Shown here piece by piece: positions 12,001-27,000 of a DNA stretch of 64,000 nucleotides. Source of the DNA: Leuctra nigra (taxonomy: Eukaryota; Arthropoda; Insecta; Plecoptera; Leuctridae); NCBI GenBank assembly GCA_934045905.1, contig OW203770.1:6510001-6574000 (forward strand). The letters are read 5' to 3'. Every line of letters begins with the position of its first letter. Positions within the stretch are counted from its first letter, which is position 1. Both the position numbers and the translations under genes were made by a program. Below the pieces are notes generated by a model, which saw only the letters and a program-made list of their open reading frames with translations, was not told the origin of the DNA and did not search any database.

Positions 12001-15000
12001 ATAAATTAACATGCAGTTTGGTTTTCCATATATCTATTAGTGTTTTACAACAATGGGTTACAATATGAATACACACTTGGAAAATCATACTGCATGTGAA
12101 ATTCATTAGAATCCAGAGCCATCCAGATAATTTCTGAATTGGTCTATTATAACTTTTACTGAACTCGTTACGATTGACATCTAAGTGACTTGCCTGAACG
12201 CGTCCTGTGCGCATGAGCACAAGTACTCGTGGTATAGGAATCCTGCTCGTGACGTCACAGTGGTAGAAAAATGGAGGCTGCTATGGTAGGGGAAATGTGT
12301 CAAAGCTCTAAATAATAGCAATAAATCATATTTATCAGATGAATATTTAACTTGAACATGTGTAAAGATAAATATTGCGTATTATTATAAGCTTGTACTT
12401 ACTTAAATATCTTTCTTTCACAAGTAATCACTCAAAATATGAAATTTGGATTGCCGCTGTCAGATTTGTTTTTCCCTATACTTTTGTATAGGTTACTATG
12501 GCAACCTTTTCTCACGCAGGATGCCTATAGATGTAAACTTTTTCCGCTAGGTGGCGTTTTGCAACTTATAGTGTCGAATACTGATCTTATTATTGAAAGG
12601 TATGACAACATCAAATACGTATTGGAAAGTGACGATATGGTTTGAATATCGGAAAATTTTCCGATTTATAATTTTCTGGAAAATTAACATCTCTAGTAAA
12701 TATATAGGGGATGTAGGAACATGGATTTGCGATGAGAAGCTAAAGAGGACTAAATCACCACGACATAATGAACGGAGAAGTCCTTACCGTGGTTGTGTCT
12801 AGCTTGGGTTTGACCTCGGCTTGGGATAAGGGCGCGGTGGCCTGCTCGCTTTCATTGGGGAAGAGAAGATCTGTCTGCCCCTCAGCTTCCGCCTGAGCCT
12901 GCAGCAAGGTAAGAATCCCGCCGTCGCGAGGGAGCGAGTGGCGCAGGCAGAAGAAGTCAATCTTGTCGAGCAGCGCTTGTCCGAACTTAGAGACCTTCAC
13001 GTCCGTGAAGCCGTCAACTGCAAACATTACGTATTGATTACATGGATACAGTATATACAGTAGTTCTAGGATACAGTATCAACTTCGCCACTTGTTCATC
13101 AGAAACTAACGAGCACCACTTTCAATACACTCTCTTCAATCCCTTCTGCCAATTGAAGGGAGGATATTTTGTTATGATGAGACACATTCAGTTGCCTACA
13201 AGGAAAAGTAGTATATTTAATTGACAGGTTGATTTGAGTGGCAAAAAATTAATAACTATAAAAACAAATAAGTAGAGATGGACCGATACCATATTTTTCC
13301 GATACCGATGCCGATACCAACAACCGATACCAATACTTTTCCGATACCGATACTATTTTATTGTTGACTGTTATTATTAATTTTAAAATGTTTAATTTAT
13401 TAGTAAATCATCACCTGTAGGTTGTTTAGTGATAAAGTGGTCCCATACTTCACTTGTTTTGCGTTTTGACATAGCTAGTATTTATTTAATCAAACAAACA
13501 TTAAACAAGTAAAATACAAACCAACTTTCAGTGAGAACTAGGTACCTACTACCGTATTTACTTGAATATAGGCCGCCCCTGATTATAAACAACACCCCAG
13601 TTTTTGGAAGTCTGTTTTTGAAAAACAATTTGAATGCGAAAATAAGCCTTGGGGATGGGAAAAAGAACAGTCATTTGTCAGAATCTGACTAAACTTCTAT
13701 CTATTTTACACTTGAGTTTAGTGACAGGTCCTTTGAGTACTTGACATTGAATGGCCTACTAAGCTGTTATCTTAAGTTGGGGGAAACATGAATAGTGTGT
13801 CTTTTCTTGAAACATTATCATCCATCAACACATATTTTATTTTTCTTTAAATCGTTTTTTCACACGATCTTCTTTACGTTTCTGTCAGTCAATCAAAGTT
13901 GTTGTCAAGCAGATGCCGCAATATTTCCATTTCTCTCAGCAAACTTTTAACATGCCTTTCGAATGGATCATTATTCACGGAACATTCACTTTTACATCAC
14001 ACTTCATTGCAGTAATATACTAAAGTAATTCATTGTAAAACTAAAAACACACGAAGTTCACATTTCCTTTGTTTACAAAACCACCCAAACATGGCTGGGG
14101 GTGCGTCAAATGCCAAGACGCAAGCCGTCATCTTTTGCCCTTGAATATTCCCTGTCTCTGATTAGTCTAGCAGAACCTCAACCAAGGCCAAGGGGGTTGG
14201 GCTTCAACCAAGGCCGTCAGTGATGACGGCCAATCAGAATACACACAACATTAGGCGGGAAATTTTTGAAAGTATCGGTAAGGGGGGAAAATAGTAGTAT
14301 CGCGAGAACCGGTATCGGTATCGGTTCATCTCTACAAATAAGAAAAAAAGTTAAATAGTCAGTAATTTTGTCTTCATTGTTGGTAATTCTTTGGAAATTT
14401 GCCGGGTATTGAGAGCATCCGTAGACGAAACTACGATTTCCCTTTGAAGGGCACAAGAAGGGAACGAAGAGAGCAACTGAAAAGAATTGCAGAAAACACA
14501 CGTGGACAAAAAATTATAAAATTGATCTGAGAGTGTTCAGTGTAGTCAGTAAAGTGTGACAAAGAAAAGGGAAATATTTACAGACAAACAGTTAAAGATT
14601 ACACACAAAAATGCCAAGGAAATGAGAAATAGACAAGCTCGTATTCTGACCGATGATCATCGTCAATGTCCGGGACTGTTTCTCGTGATTCACCGACCTA
14701 GTTTGAGTAGAGCGAGCGTGGAGGGCCGCATGGTCGCCAGCTCCAGTAGTGCCTTGTCGTTGCACACCATGTACTGCATGCAATGCGCGTCGCACGCCAG
14801 CTGGTCGCGCAGCTGGTGCAGCTCCCGATACAGATCCGCCTGCAGCTGTTGCTCGGCGGGAGAGTCGGAGGATATCCCGCTCGCCTTCAGTGTGTCCACG
14901 GACTTGATGGGAACGGAACTGTGCAGAGACAGACATACGGTCAACTGAGTATCCAAAGATAGGGCCATAACCGTAAATACTCAATTAGCACGATTTAGAG

Positions 15001-18000
15001 CTACCTACAGTCAAATGGGTTAAATTTTTCTAGGATTTAGCGTCTTTTATCTGATCTCAAATTTCACCAGGAGGCCAATTCTTGAGTTTTCGTGTTTTGA
15101 AACCATGTGTGGTTTCATTGTTTAAAACGTAAAAAAGTTGACAACTATTGCTTAGCCTTCAACTTTTTTACGTTTTAAACAATGAAACCACACATGGTTT
15201 CAAAACATGAAAACTCAAGAATTGGCCTCCAGACATAACATCATTTACATAACATTGGATAGAACAATATGGTAAATTGCAATTAAAGTCTCTCTAACAT
15301 AACTTCACGGATATTTCGATGAAACTTCATAATAGGGAAGTCTCGTGAAGATTTGAATTCAGAATAATATTTATTTAATGAAAGTTGAGATGTTGCTGAA
15401 CACAGATGTGGTAGTATTTTTTTTGTTGGACGAATAGTTCTCAATGTAATTAATTTACAAAGTTTGATAGATCTCCTCTCATTTAAAAACAGGAAAATTG
15501 GCAATGGCATCACAGTTTGCTATATTGCCATGGCAACAAGGGAATCCCCATGTCAATACAATGTTAATGACTTGGAAATGACATCACAGTTCTGATTCTT
15601 GTTACAGGCCGTTTTTCCCGCCAAAAATCCTATGATATTTGAACTCGATTTTTATGAATGAAAATTTAAGATTTCATAGGTAATAATAAGTGTATTTGTC
15701 ATTATTATTTGTGTTTATTTATAGAAATTTACTAGAATAAAATTTCATGAGACTTCCCTATTATAGAGATAACATTAAGCTGATTCCAAATATAACATCA
15801 AAAAGGCTGTCCACATTAACTTCCGAGATATACCTATCATTTATAAAATTGAGGTTTTAGCTACAATGTTAAATGGTAGTATAACGGTATTTTCTGTCTG
15901 GTACCTATGTAAATTTTCGTGTTAAACTAGAGGTCTGAAGGGTGTGCCTCTAATGACAATATTTTGAAAAAAATGTTTTGTAATATAAAAGTCTACGCTT
16001 TGCGAATAAAACATAATTGATACCTTACCAAGTTAGTAGTTACCACATAAAATTACGAGATAAGTTTGATTTTCTTATGTTATTTCTTCTCTAAACCAAT
16101 GAGAGTGGCGATCTTCAATCAGCGAGCCAATCTGATTGCACTTGGGCGTGGCTTAGCTGTTAGTCACATGACTATTTGTTAGATAGACTTGAAGAATCAA
16201 ATTGGATTAATGTTATTATTGGAAGATGTGAGAAGTAAAAAATTACCCAATGTTAGAGTATCTCGTGTAAATGACAGCACAGTTACCGTATTTACTCGCA
16301 TACAGTCCACATCCGCGTATAGTCCCACCCCTGTTTTTGAAACTGGTTTTTCGAAAAATGCTACGCATTTACTGCGTGTATACTAGTCCGCATCCTTTGT
16401 TGTGAGATTTCAATATTTGAAATATACCTGCGGTCTACAGTTCGTTTTTCCTATGTTTGAACTCTCTACCGACCGAGACACCGTCAGTTGTTCTGCTAGG
16501 CCGAGAAAGACGTCATTGCGCGCTCACCTTGCAATGTTGTCTTTCTCGGCCTTACAGAACAACTGACGGTGTCTCGGTCTGTAGAGAGTTCAAACATAGG
16601 AACAACGAACTGTATATGCGAGTAAATACGGTAAATAGCAGTGGTGTTCAACATCACATTGCAGCTGCTAGGCTAATGGCAACGGATGAACGATGATGAT
16701 AGGGAGATGATGACGAAGAAGAGGTTAGGATCGATGGTGGGAAAGAGGCAGAAGTGGCCAATTAGTAGGGAACCTACCCAACATCCCCCTCTTGACCGAG
16801 GGAAACAACGTACCTCAGGACTCCTGTGGGAATGGAACTCACTTTTCTTTACGGCGAGTCTCCTCCTCGCGCCGCATGGCCTCCTTGACCTGCCTGGCCG
16901 ACACCATCTCCTCCACCCTCTTCTTCCGAGCCTTGCGCTGGAGCATCTCGTACACGTCGGAGCTCGGGGCCAGCATCACGCGGGTGCCAGGGTCCCTGTC
17001 GATGCTGGAACAACGTAGTGACATGTTACACCACGTCGGAATAGGGGAAATACGTAGTTCACTTTCAGAATTTACAACTCTCTGAAGGAAATCGATAAAG
17101 CATCTGATATCAAATATTCCATGCAAATTAAGCTCCATCCAAAAGTCCACGGAAGTGATGGATCACTGTGAAAGATGGCAAAACGGCTACAAATGTATAA
17201 ATTATACATAAATAGCTAATTACTAAGGATGTGTGGGACACGCAATTCCTGGGTCCAGGGACGGGATTTTTTGTGACGCTCACGTCCCAAAAAGTATTTT
17301 TGTCCCGAAATCAGCGGGGATGTGACTGGAATCGGGACAAATGAATAATCCCGTTTTAAACACTATCCCGCCGTATTTTAAATTTCTTTAGAAGGCGGTA
17401 AAATGTTCTAATTGGCTGCTGCGCGTGATTGGCTGACCGCTTCTAGGCTACAAGGACAGAAGAGAAGAACACTGACTGTTACGCCTTCCGCCATCTAAGA
17501 ACAGTATAGTCGATAGTTTAGTTTAGCATTTCTTCACTGTTTTAATTATAGGCAGTGCCAATTTCTTCGAGATTAATTTTGTTAGGTACTACTAGTAAAT
17601 GTAAGTATACAAACATTTTTGCTAATAACCTTTGGCGTTTTTACTCCTGTCAATTTGTGGTTAAATGTCTTCACATACCAAATTTACATTGCATCCAATT
17701 CAGAAGTCGATTTTGCACAATCCCGTCCCGAAATCCGAGATTTTAATGCGTCCCGACCCGATCCCGGATTCATATTTTAAATTGATCCCGTCCGGAATCC
17801 CAAGTTCTTTTACAAATCCCGTCCCGAATGAAAAAAATTTGTCCCGCACAGCACTACTAATAACCAATGGGTCCTTAAATAAATATTGACAGAATTTTGG
17901 ACAATAGTGAGGTTACCTAAAAATGCTTGAAAATAGTGTAAACTAGGGGCTGTGTGACATACCTCTTCATGAGATCGATCCCCTTCTGTCCAATGACCGT

Positions 18001-21000
18001 GAGCTTGAGGTATCTGCTGCCGCTTGTGGCCGGGCCGCCTGCGTTGAAGGTCTCCTGCAGGTGTCCCTCGGCGAACATCATGCGCGCGATGAGGCGCCAC
18101 CAGGTCATGTCGCGGTGCTTTCCCGAGCCGAACAGCGCGTGGTTCTGGAGCCAGGGGAGCACGTCGTTGCCACGGCTCCCTGGACACAGTCGCGTTAACA
18201 TTACCCACACTTTCGGGGGATATTCCCCACCCACAATGAGGATTTTGAGGATTCTTCTATAACAATCAACAGATATTTTCAATGACGTCTTATAATTGAG
18301 CGAGCGTAGCGAGCGTCACCACGGTACTCTTATGGCACTTTCTCTGTGTGTTTTTTTTTTTTTTTTTGTGGTCACAGCCCAGGTCAAACCGCTCAAGCAA
18401 TCGATCTGAAATTTTGTACACATACTAACGTACTCTATGCGGTCCCTGGGATCGTTTTTGAATGGGCTCCCGTGATTGGTTCAAATTTAAAAAAAAAATC
18501 TTTCGATTGGTTGCTTCGATCAATTTGAAATTTAGCAAAAACATAGCAACCAACATTGTACCCAATCATAAAAAGTTTCAGCCAAATCCTCCTATTGGTT
18601 CAAATTTAAAACCATTTTTCATGTGATTTTTGACATTTAAACTAGAACAGATTGACCGATCTACTTACAACTTCGCGTGGTCATTGGTACCAACATTTTA
18701 GGTATTTTTGCCAATTTTCAGTCTAATCAGTCGTTATTTTCAAAAGTTTTGTCATTTTAAGGTCATTTTATTCCATAATCTTGAAAAATGTATACTAAAT
18801 TGTCATCCCTGCCTTCTTTAAGCTTCTGTTCCAAGACAAGGCCTGTAGAGCAGCCAAGCTATCCACAATGTACAGTAAAATGAAAGCATTTTTGAGCTAG
18901 CGCATAAAATCGGATGCAGTACGAAGGCCAAATCCTCTAATTGGTTTAAGTTTAAATAATGTCTTCTGATTGGTCGACAATAAAAATGTTCACATTAAGT
19001 TCAAATTTTGCGTGGTGATCAAGACCAACTTAATATTAAATTTTACATAATATTGTAAGCCCAATCAGTCAAGTATTAATTGTAATTTTACGAGTTTAGA
19101 ATGGGATGTTACAAGAGATTTCTGGAGAAGGTATGTAGGTAAGACTTCACGACACAATGGATCTGTTATTCATCCAGAGTATTATGGAGATTGAAAAATT
19201 GCACAGAAAATCGTCTTGTGCCGTGTCGTGCATCGTTACTATGGGGATGTTGCATGTTCTGTGCTCGCTCATCAACGCGTTACACTGAGCGTTTTCCTAG
19301 TATAATTTGTGTATAAGATGAGGTCACATAATATGTGGGCACATTTTATGGGGTTGAAAACATCATTTGGGTCTTTAAAAAAACTTCCAAAATTAGAACA
19401 AACAAATAGGTGTATGGATGATTTTGGGGAATATTCTCAATATTTGGATCAGGGACCCAAACCTTTATTAATAAAGGTTTGGTTCCGGTTCCACAATTTT
19501 ATTTTTTAAAGGTTCCAGTTCCTGCAATTTTAAATCAAATTATATTATAAAACTTTCAGTATTACATATTAGGTACCTGATGTCAAATTGAATGCAATTA
19601 TTGGATTTGGATTTTGTCCTATGAATGCAAGCACTGGTGTAGGCAGTTTCGGTATAAAATTCACAGTCCGATGGTGCGCAGTCTAATCAGAGGAAGGGGA
19701 CTGCAATTTTCTCCATAAGTCGACGTAAACATTAATTTTTCCTTAGCTATCATATTCAAATTGTCAAAAATGCAGTTCTCATCGCAGTAGTCAGATTCTA
19801 AAATTGAAAACTCGAGCAGCGTTTGCAAATGAAGAATTATTATCAAGAAATAAAAATGTCTACAGAAAATACATAGGATATTTTATCAAAATATAAATTT
19901 TTTACAACTTTGTGAATAATAATCTTTGATTGAGCGAGCGAAGCGAGCGCTCCTTTTGGCTCTTTTAGCACGGACCTCTGTTTTGTTTTTTTTGTGTTTT
20001 TTTTTTCTGTTACTGACGATTTACAAGTCACAGTTTTTCTTCGATCAAGCTGAAAATTTGCACACATGTACTGACCATTTCCGGGCGTTGCAGACCCTAA
20101 TTTTTTTGAAATCCCCTGATTGGTTCAAATTTAAAAAAAATTATCTTTCGATTGGTTGGTTTGATCAATTTGAAATTTAGCAAAGTCTTGCAACCAACAT
20201 TGTACCCAATCATAATAAATTTCAGCCAAATCCTCCCATTGGTTCAAATTTGTAACCATTTTTCCTGTGATTTTTGAAATTTAAACAAGAACCAATTGAC
20301 CAACCAACTAAAAACTTTGCATGGTCATTGGTACCAACACTTAAGGTATTTTTGCCAATTTCCAGTCAAATCTGTCGTTATTTTCAAAAGTTTTTGTAAT
20401 TTTCGGGACATTTTGCGGTTTGGCTGTCAAATTCACGGCGACTTCGAATCTTCAGTTCAAGGCAAGGTAGTTAGAGCAGAAAGTTTCAAACGAAATGAAA
20501 CTAATAATGACCGTTCAACAGATTGATCTGATATTGTGTACACACTAATATCATATCATATGAGTGGTCCCAGGTATATTTTTTTTTAAAGAGATCATGT
20601 GATTTTTGAATATTAACAAGGAACAGTTCAATCATTAAGGTTGATACTAACATTTTAGGAGTATTTAGAGATTTTTATTCAAGTCTGACGAAATTCAAGA
20701 ATTATTGGCTTTTAATGATATTTTCGATAGACAGAATTTCGGTTCGAGGTGTTCTGCGTATCCGTGCTCGCTCATCAACGCGTTACCCAGAGCATTTTCC
20801 TAGTAATATCAATATAATATTAATATCCAAGTTTAAAAAATTAAATTGCGCATGTTTTTTTAATGAAAGAAGAAACCTTATAGAACCTTTAACCTTTTAA
20901 CTGCCAGGTTATTTTGCCCTAGCCGTGCCCTCACTGCCAAGTTAATTCACAAAATTTCAGTCACAAACTAAAACTACCATACCTCCTGTATATACACACA

Positions 21001-24000
21001 TAATTACAAGTCAAATTTCTATCACGGTATGGCACATAATATAAAGTTCACATATTTAATCATATAAAATCCTTGTTTAAGGTGGCTGGGTCGATCGACC
21101 ATTTTTTCAGATAGTGATCAATTTTGCTGTACTCACTCATTGGTATCCCCTAAACAACACTTCAAAAAATAAAATACTTCCCGTGTCTAGTTTTCGAGAT
21201 AGGCGAATAAGAAATAGGTATTTTCCCCATGTTATCTTATGGCAGGTTTTAAAAATTTGCTACAAATGAAGATTTTATTTAATTGGCCCGATAGATTTTC
21301 AAAAAACCTATATAAGAAAGAATCTTTGATCTATTTACTTTCATTAAAAAAATATAAACCAATATCATCGTGTGCTAAATAAAAAGTTGTAGGCGATTCA
21401 ATTCAAATTGCGAATCAAGTCAAAATACTTTTGGCAACACGGGAGTGCTCAAGGTAGTTAGAAGGCACTAAATGCCTACTAAAGATACCTTGACTTTTCA
21501 TGAAAGTAAACTCTATGTGTAAGCTCAGCAAGCTCAGCCATCATGATTCCGCACAAATACAAATTTCGAAAGTACGATGTTGCCATATTGTACCGTATTG
21601 TTAAAATTATTGAAAAATCTTCAATATCCGATTCAAAACTAACTTCTTTGGGGCAGTTATACTGCTCTAAATAATAAGATAACGTATAAATACCATTTAA
21701 ATGTTGTCTATTTCAACTACCCAGTATATAATGAAAGTAAATTATGTGCTAAAAGAATTTATAAACGTGTATTATTTACACTAAATAAATTAGTGAAAGC
21801 TCTCCAAAACTTCAGAAAACCGATCGATCCAGCCACCTTAATAACATATAACTGTCTTAAACTATATATTTCTTGAGCACAGAAAATATAGTCTGGCACG
21901 GCCATTTTAAAGGTAGATTAACCTTGAGTGGATTTCACAGCTGAAATAAAAGCCAATTAAACTACTTTACCGATCGAAAACTAAATTCTCACTAATTGTA
22001 AATACCGTATTAACTCGTGTATAAGACGCAATTATATGTCAATATTTTGATTCTGAAAACAGCCCTGCGTCTTATACACGCATACCAAGCTTTTTTCCCA
22101 GTAAATCCAAGGTGGATGTTTGTAAATAGAGCTGTGGTAGACTGCCACATGTTGTCTATCTCTGCCTTTCCCTCTCACTCTGTCTGGACTACTCATACTG
22201 AGTCTAGACACAACACTATTAACATATTACATTTTTGCAACAAAATGTTTTCCCTTGCATTTAGATCAGGAGACAAAATATATGTTTACGTCTGAAAAAC
22301 ATTGCTCTGACAGACATAAAATAGTCTAAACACTGTTGCATGCCTCTTGTTGCATGCCTCTTAGAGCAAGCAACAGCTGCTGGGAAGAGAGTCCCCTCCC
22401 CCCTTTCTCAGAAGCAGGAAATTACTGTTTGTTTACAACAAGTTGGCAGTGCTTTTCATTCAAATAGCTCAGTTAGCTGGAAAACCAACATTTAGATGGA
22501 TATCATGCATACAAACACACAATGTTTTTCATCATTTTACTGCGTCTTATACACGCATGTTAAGTGTTTTCTTAAAATAGACTTCTCAAAACAAGGGTGC
22601 GTCTTATACACGAGTGCGTCTTATACACGAGTTAATACGGTACAGTAAACCCTCGTTATTACGAACTTCAATAATTCGAATTTAGGGGTAAATTCGAACT
22701 AGGTGCATGGTCCCAGTGGACAGGATAGGTTTTTACATGTTAAATCATTTTTATAAATCGAATTTTAGGTTAATTCGAAATTCGAACTGAACTTTGGTCC
22801 CAGCCCATGTTATTCCTTGCATACAGTTGTTTTAATTCGAACTTTGCAGAAGGATTGATAAAATAATCGCGAACAAACTACGAAAAAACAACACTCAAAA
22901 CAAAACACAACCTTCAATGGCGGCAAAATGAGATAATCTGGCTTGCGAGGTTGGCCAAACTGCTGTTACAGGTTTGCCAACCCCACTTTTTTGCAATGGC
23001 GGGAATATCCACAGGCGGGAATATTCAAACTTCATGAAAATGCACACAATTTTTTTTGCATTAATTATATATTTCGAACTTTTTTAATTCGAACTGGGAT
23101 TTTTTGGGTCCTTTTGAATTCGAATTAACGAGGGCTTACTGTAGTAGAGAAGAGGTGGCAGCACTCATCAGTTCTTATTTAAATCTGATAGGGCGCGCCA
23201 AAGATAGGACGATTATTTTGTCCGCCGTAAGCGCCACGATCGTTTTGAGGGCAAGTGTTTCATCTATACTGAAATTCTTTGGTTTCAGTATCTTTGGAAT
23301 TTCACAACAGCTGATTTTGTTGACAGCTTGACAGCTGACAATTCAGACCTGTGTAGTTAAAAATAGTCGTTCAAAAGTAATTCCACACCTAGTAAATAAT
23401 CATTTAAAGTTCCATTGTTACCCTAAAGTCATTGGAAATCATCAGTGTAAGTAGAAAACTATTATTTACAAGGAATGTGTGGCTATTAGACTGAAGCCGC
23501 CATTTTTAAAATGAAAGTCACTGCCGCCGATAGTTGACTGACAAACAGCCCGCTAATCTTACGAACTTGCTTTTGCCCTCAAAATGCATGTGCTGCCATC
23601 TGCTGGTTGTTTCGCTTTGCACATGCCCTATTGTTTGAATATAACGGCGGGAAAAAATGTGGCAAATACGAACATTGTCAGGACGAGTATACTCGACCAT
23701 GGCAGTGAAAAGGTTAAGAACCTAATAGATTATAAAGGTTCGGGTTCCGGTTCTTTGGGAAAAAAGTATAACAGTTCCGGAATTTGGATAGGAAAATATA
23801 GGAAATTTCCGGTTCCGGAATTTGGATGGTAATCTTCCTGGGCCCTGATCACAGCTGGACACAACATGGGACGGGAGTCTACTGACTATGCCACGAGATT
23901 TGCACAGTCTCCTTTGGCTCCATTGCTTGGGATAATTAGGTATGTGCATGAGGGCTGTGCATGACTCGAAAATTCTCGTAGAGATCAAGAGTGAGCACAA

Positions 24001-27000
24001 TCTTGATTTCGATCGAGAGTTCAAATTTCCGTCCCTGTATAGTCAAGGAAACTAGATGGTTCATACTCTATCTCTCTCTGCTCCATATAAAAACATGTTT
24101 ATGTTATGGGTCAGAGAGAGGCAGAGTATGAACAATCTAGTTTCCCTGACTGTACACTAGGAAAACGCTCTGAGTAACGCGTTGATGAGCGAGCACAGAA
24201 CATGCAACATTCCCAGTCACGATAAACGACACGGCACCAGACGATTTTCTCTTCAACTTTCCATTCTCCATATAAACACTCTGGATGAATATCAGATCCA
24301 TTGTGTCTTGACTTTCCTACATACTTTTTCCAGCTTTTGACAACCCATAAAATGACTCGTAAAATTACAATTAATACTTGACTGATTGGGCTTAACATGT
24401 GTAAAATTTTAGATTATGTTGGTCTTGATCACCATGCAAAATTTGAACTTACTCGGAACATTTTGATTGTCGACCAATCAGAAGATATTATTTATACTTA
24501 AACCAATTGGAATATTTGGCCTTCGTACTGCATCCGATTTGATATGCGCTAGTTTTACTGTAAATTGTGGACGCTTGGCTGCTCTACAGGCATTGGAGCA
24601 AAGCTTAAAGAAGGCTGGGATGAAAATGTAGTAAATATTTCAAGATTATGGAATAAAATGTCCCTAAAATGACAAAAACTTTTGAAAATAACTACAGATT
24701 AGACTGAAAATGGGCAAAAATACCTTAAATGTTGGCACCAATGACCATGCGAAATTTTAAGTTGGTCGGTCAATCGGTTCTAGTTTAAATTACAAAAATC
24801 ACCGGAAAAATGGTTTCAAATTTGAACCAATGGGAGGATTTGGCTGAAATTTATTATGATTGGGTACAATGTTGGTAGCAATGACTTTGCTAAATTTCAA
24901 AATGATTGGACCAACCAATCGAAAGATACATTTTTTAAAATTTGAACCAATCAGGGGATTTCAAAAAAATTAGGGTCTGCAAATCTCATACCTAATTAGT
25001 ATGGACATGTGTGCAAAATTTCAGCTCGATCGAATAAACGGTGTGATCTGTATACGAGCAGACGACAGACAAACAAAAAAAAAAAAAATACAGGTCAGTG
25101 CCAAAAGAGCCAAAAGGAGACGCTCGCTTCGCTCGCTCAACAATCGCCAAATGATGATTTAGAGGCTCGTTTGTCTCTTGGAAGTCAAAAACGCTCAACC
25201 TTTGGTGTGTATTGAAATTAGAGGTCAGTTAGGGTACCCGGGTACAAACCGGGTAAGCCATTACCCGGGTACAAACCGGGTACGCCATTACCCGGGTACT
25301 AATGGCGGGTACCCGGGTAGAGAGAGATATTAAAAAAAAAATAATTTGGTTTACTAAATTATTATTTTTACATTAGCTGCCACTTAATCACCAGCTGCAT
25401 TGTTTATAGTTATGTAAACTGAAATTAATATTTATTCATATTTCCCAAATCTCAATAATCCCAACCAATACTTGGTTTGTAAATGCATTGTTTGTAATTT
25501 CATCAGAATGCTGGTGAAGGATTGATGATGGAGGGGATGCAGGCAAGATATACCTTGTTTTCAACCTTCCATTGTATGGACTTGTGTATCTCTCCCCAAG
25601 GACACGGATAATGCGGCAAGCTCAGTGCAAAAAAATTCAATGCATTTTAAATTTTTTTTTTTTAGTTATTTATTACCCGGGTAATTAAAGCGGGTACCCG
25701 GGTACTAAACATTACCCGAATCTGACCTCTAATTGAAATACCTTTCTATTGTGTCATAGAGCTGACCGCTTTTACAAAAATATTTTCAACCAAGAACGGT
25801 TGAAATTCCAATGAAATGTGATTGAAAACTATTCAAAGTAATTCAAACTTGACTGTCTAACATCATCACATCAACTTACCGAGCAGGAACTTGATTGGTT
25901 TGACGACACCCGTGCGACCGTTGTGCAACTTGAAGGCCTTGAGAAGTGCAACCACGTCGTCCGTGAAGTCGTACTTTCCATCGACTAAGAGGCTTTCCTC
26001 CCTCGGAACATTCTTCTGCAGCCTGAATATCATGAGAACAACATTCAGTGACACGAACTTGTTAAAGAGTGGCCTAAATGTGACCAAAATGATGTTCTCA
26101 CCATTTTCTCATAAAAAATGATGAGTAAAGTAAAGTAAAGGAAAAACGTCTTTATTTGATACGGCGAGATTAAGCACTGACGGCTTTTCCAATCTTAAGC
26201 CTTCACTTCAGTGATATCGAAGGCCAGTCCTAATGCAATCATTCTCTCCCACATCCTCTGCTAGTTAATCTACGGCTGTTGCGTTTGCTCTCTTCCATCT
26301 CTCTCAGTTCTCCTACAATCTGCTTATTGTCACTGCTCTCCATTCTTCATCTCTTTCCTCCATATCCCACCTCACTTGGTCATTTTGCTCTCAGTCTGCC
26401 TCTTATGCTTTCCTGCTATTTAATGAATTAAAAATAATAAAATAAAAAAAATACATAAATAAGTAGCACCCCTCTGCACTGTAATATTTATTCCCAAAAT
26501 AAATATCACCTAGAGAAGAAAATGGAGTGGCGGCCATCCCACGGTATCTGACTGAGCCAGCGCAGTTGGTTTCAGTACCTGACGAGAGCATTAGTCATTT
26601 TCATTGAGGTCAGTAGGGAAGTCTCGTGTAAATTAGATTTCAGATACTAAATAGTTATTTTATGAAAGTTGGGACCTGAACACAGATAATATGGTATTTA
26701 TTTTGATTGTGGGATGAACAGTTCTCGAGGAATTCATTTACAAAGTTTGATAAATTCTTCTAATTTTAAAACAGAAAAAATTGACATTGACATAATAATC
26801 GTTCAATTGCCACCTCATAACGGTATGTCACAATGGTAGCACATTGTTGTGAAGTTGAAAATGACATTACAACCAGTTACATGCCGTTTTTCGCGCAAAA
26901 ATGTCCCAAGACATTTCAAACTGATTTTATGAATGAAAATTTTACATTTCCCGAGTGATACGCGCGCTTATCATTATAATTTATGTTGATATTTACAAAC

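Larger units (their letters stand above)
11191..12695. mobile_element. hAT-like element with GGAAAATTTTCC subterminal repeats
   Basis: Termini TAGAGATG.. and ..CATCTCTA are inverted. GGAAAATTTTCC-type motifs sit inside both ends. The flanking octamers agree poorly, so the target duplication is not established. It carries the nested foldbacks at 11558-12192. Confidence 0.5.
19450..23847. mobile_element. Candidate hAT element with GGTTCCGG repeats, filled with later insertions
   Basis: CAGGGACCCAAACC at the left and CTTCCTGGGCCCTG at the right are inverted ends, and ggttccggttcc motifs sit inside both. The flanking octamers do not match, so this pairing is tentative. It would contain a Helitron and three MITEs. 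Confidence 0.4.

Noticed and set aside
14592..14984. 130-codon minus-strand frame over WRN exon 13 in another frame
   Set aside because: It lacks the HRDC pattern; the frame with matching splice phases is the real one.
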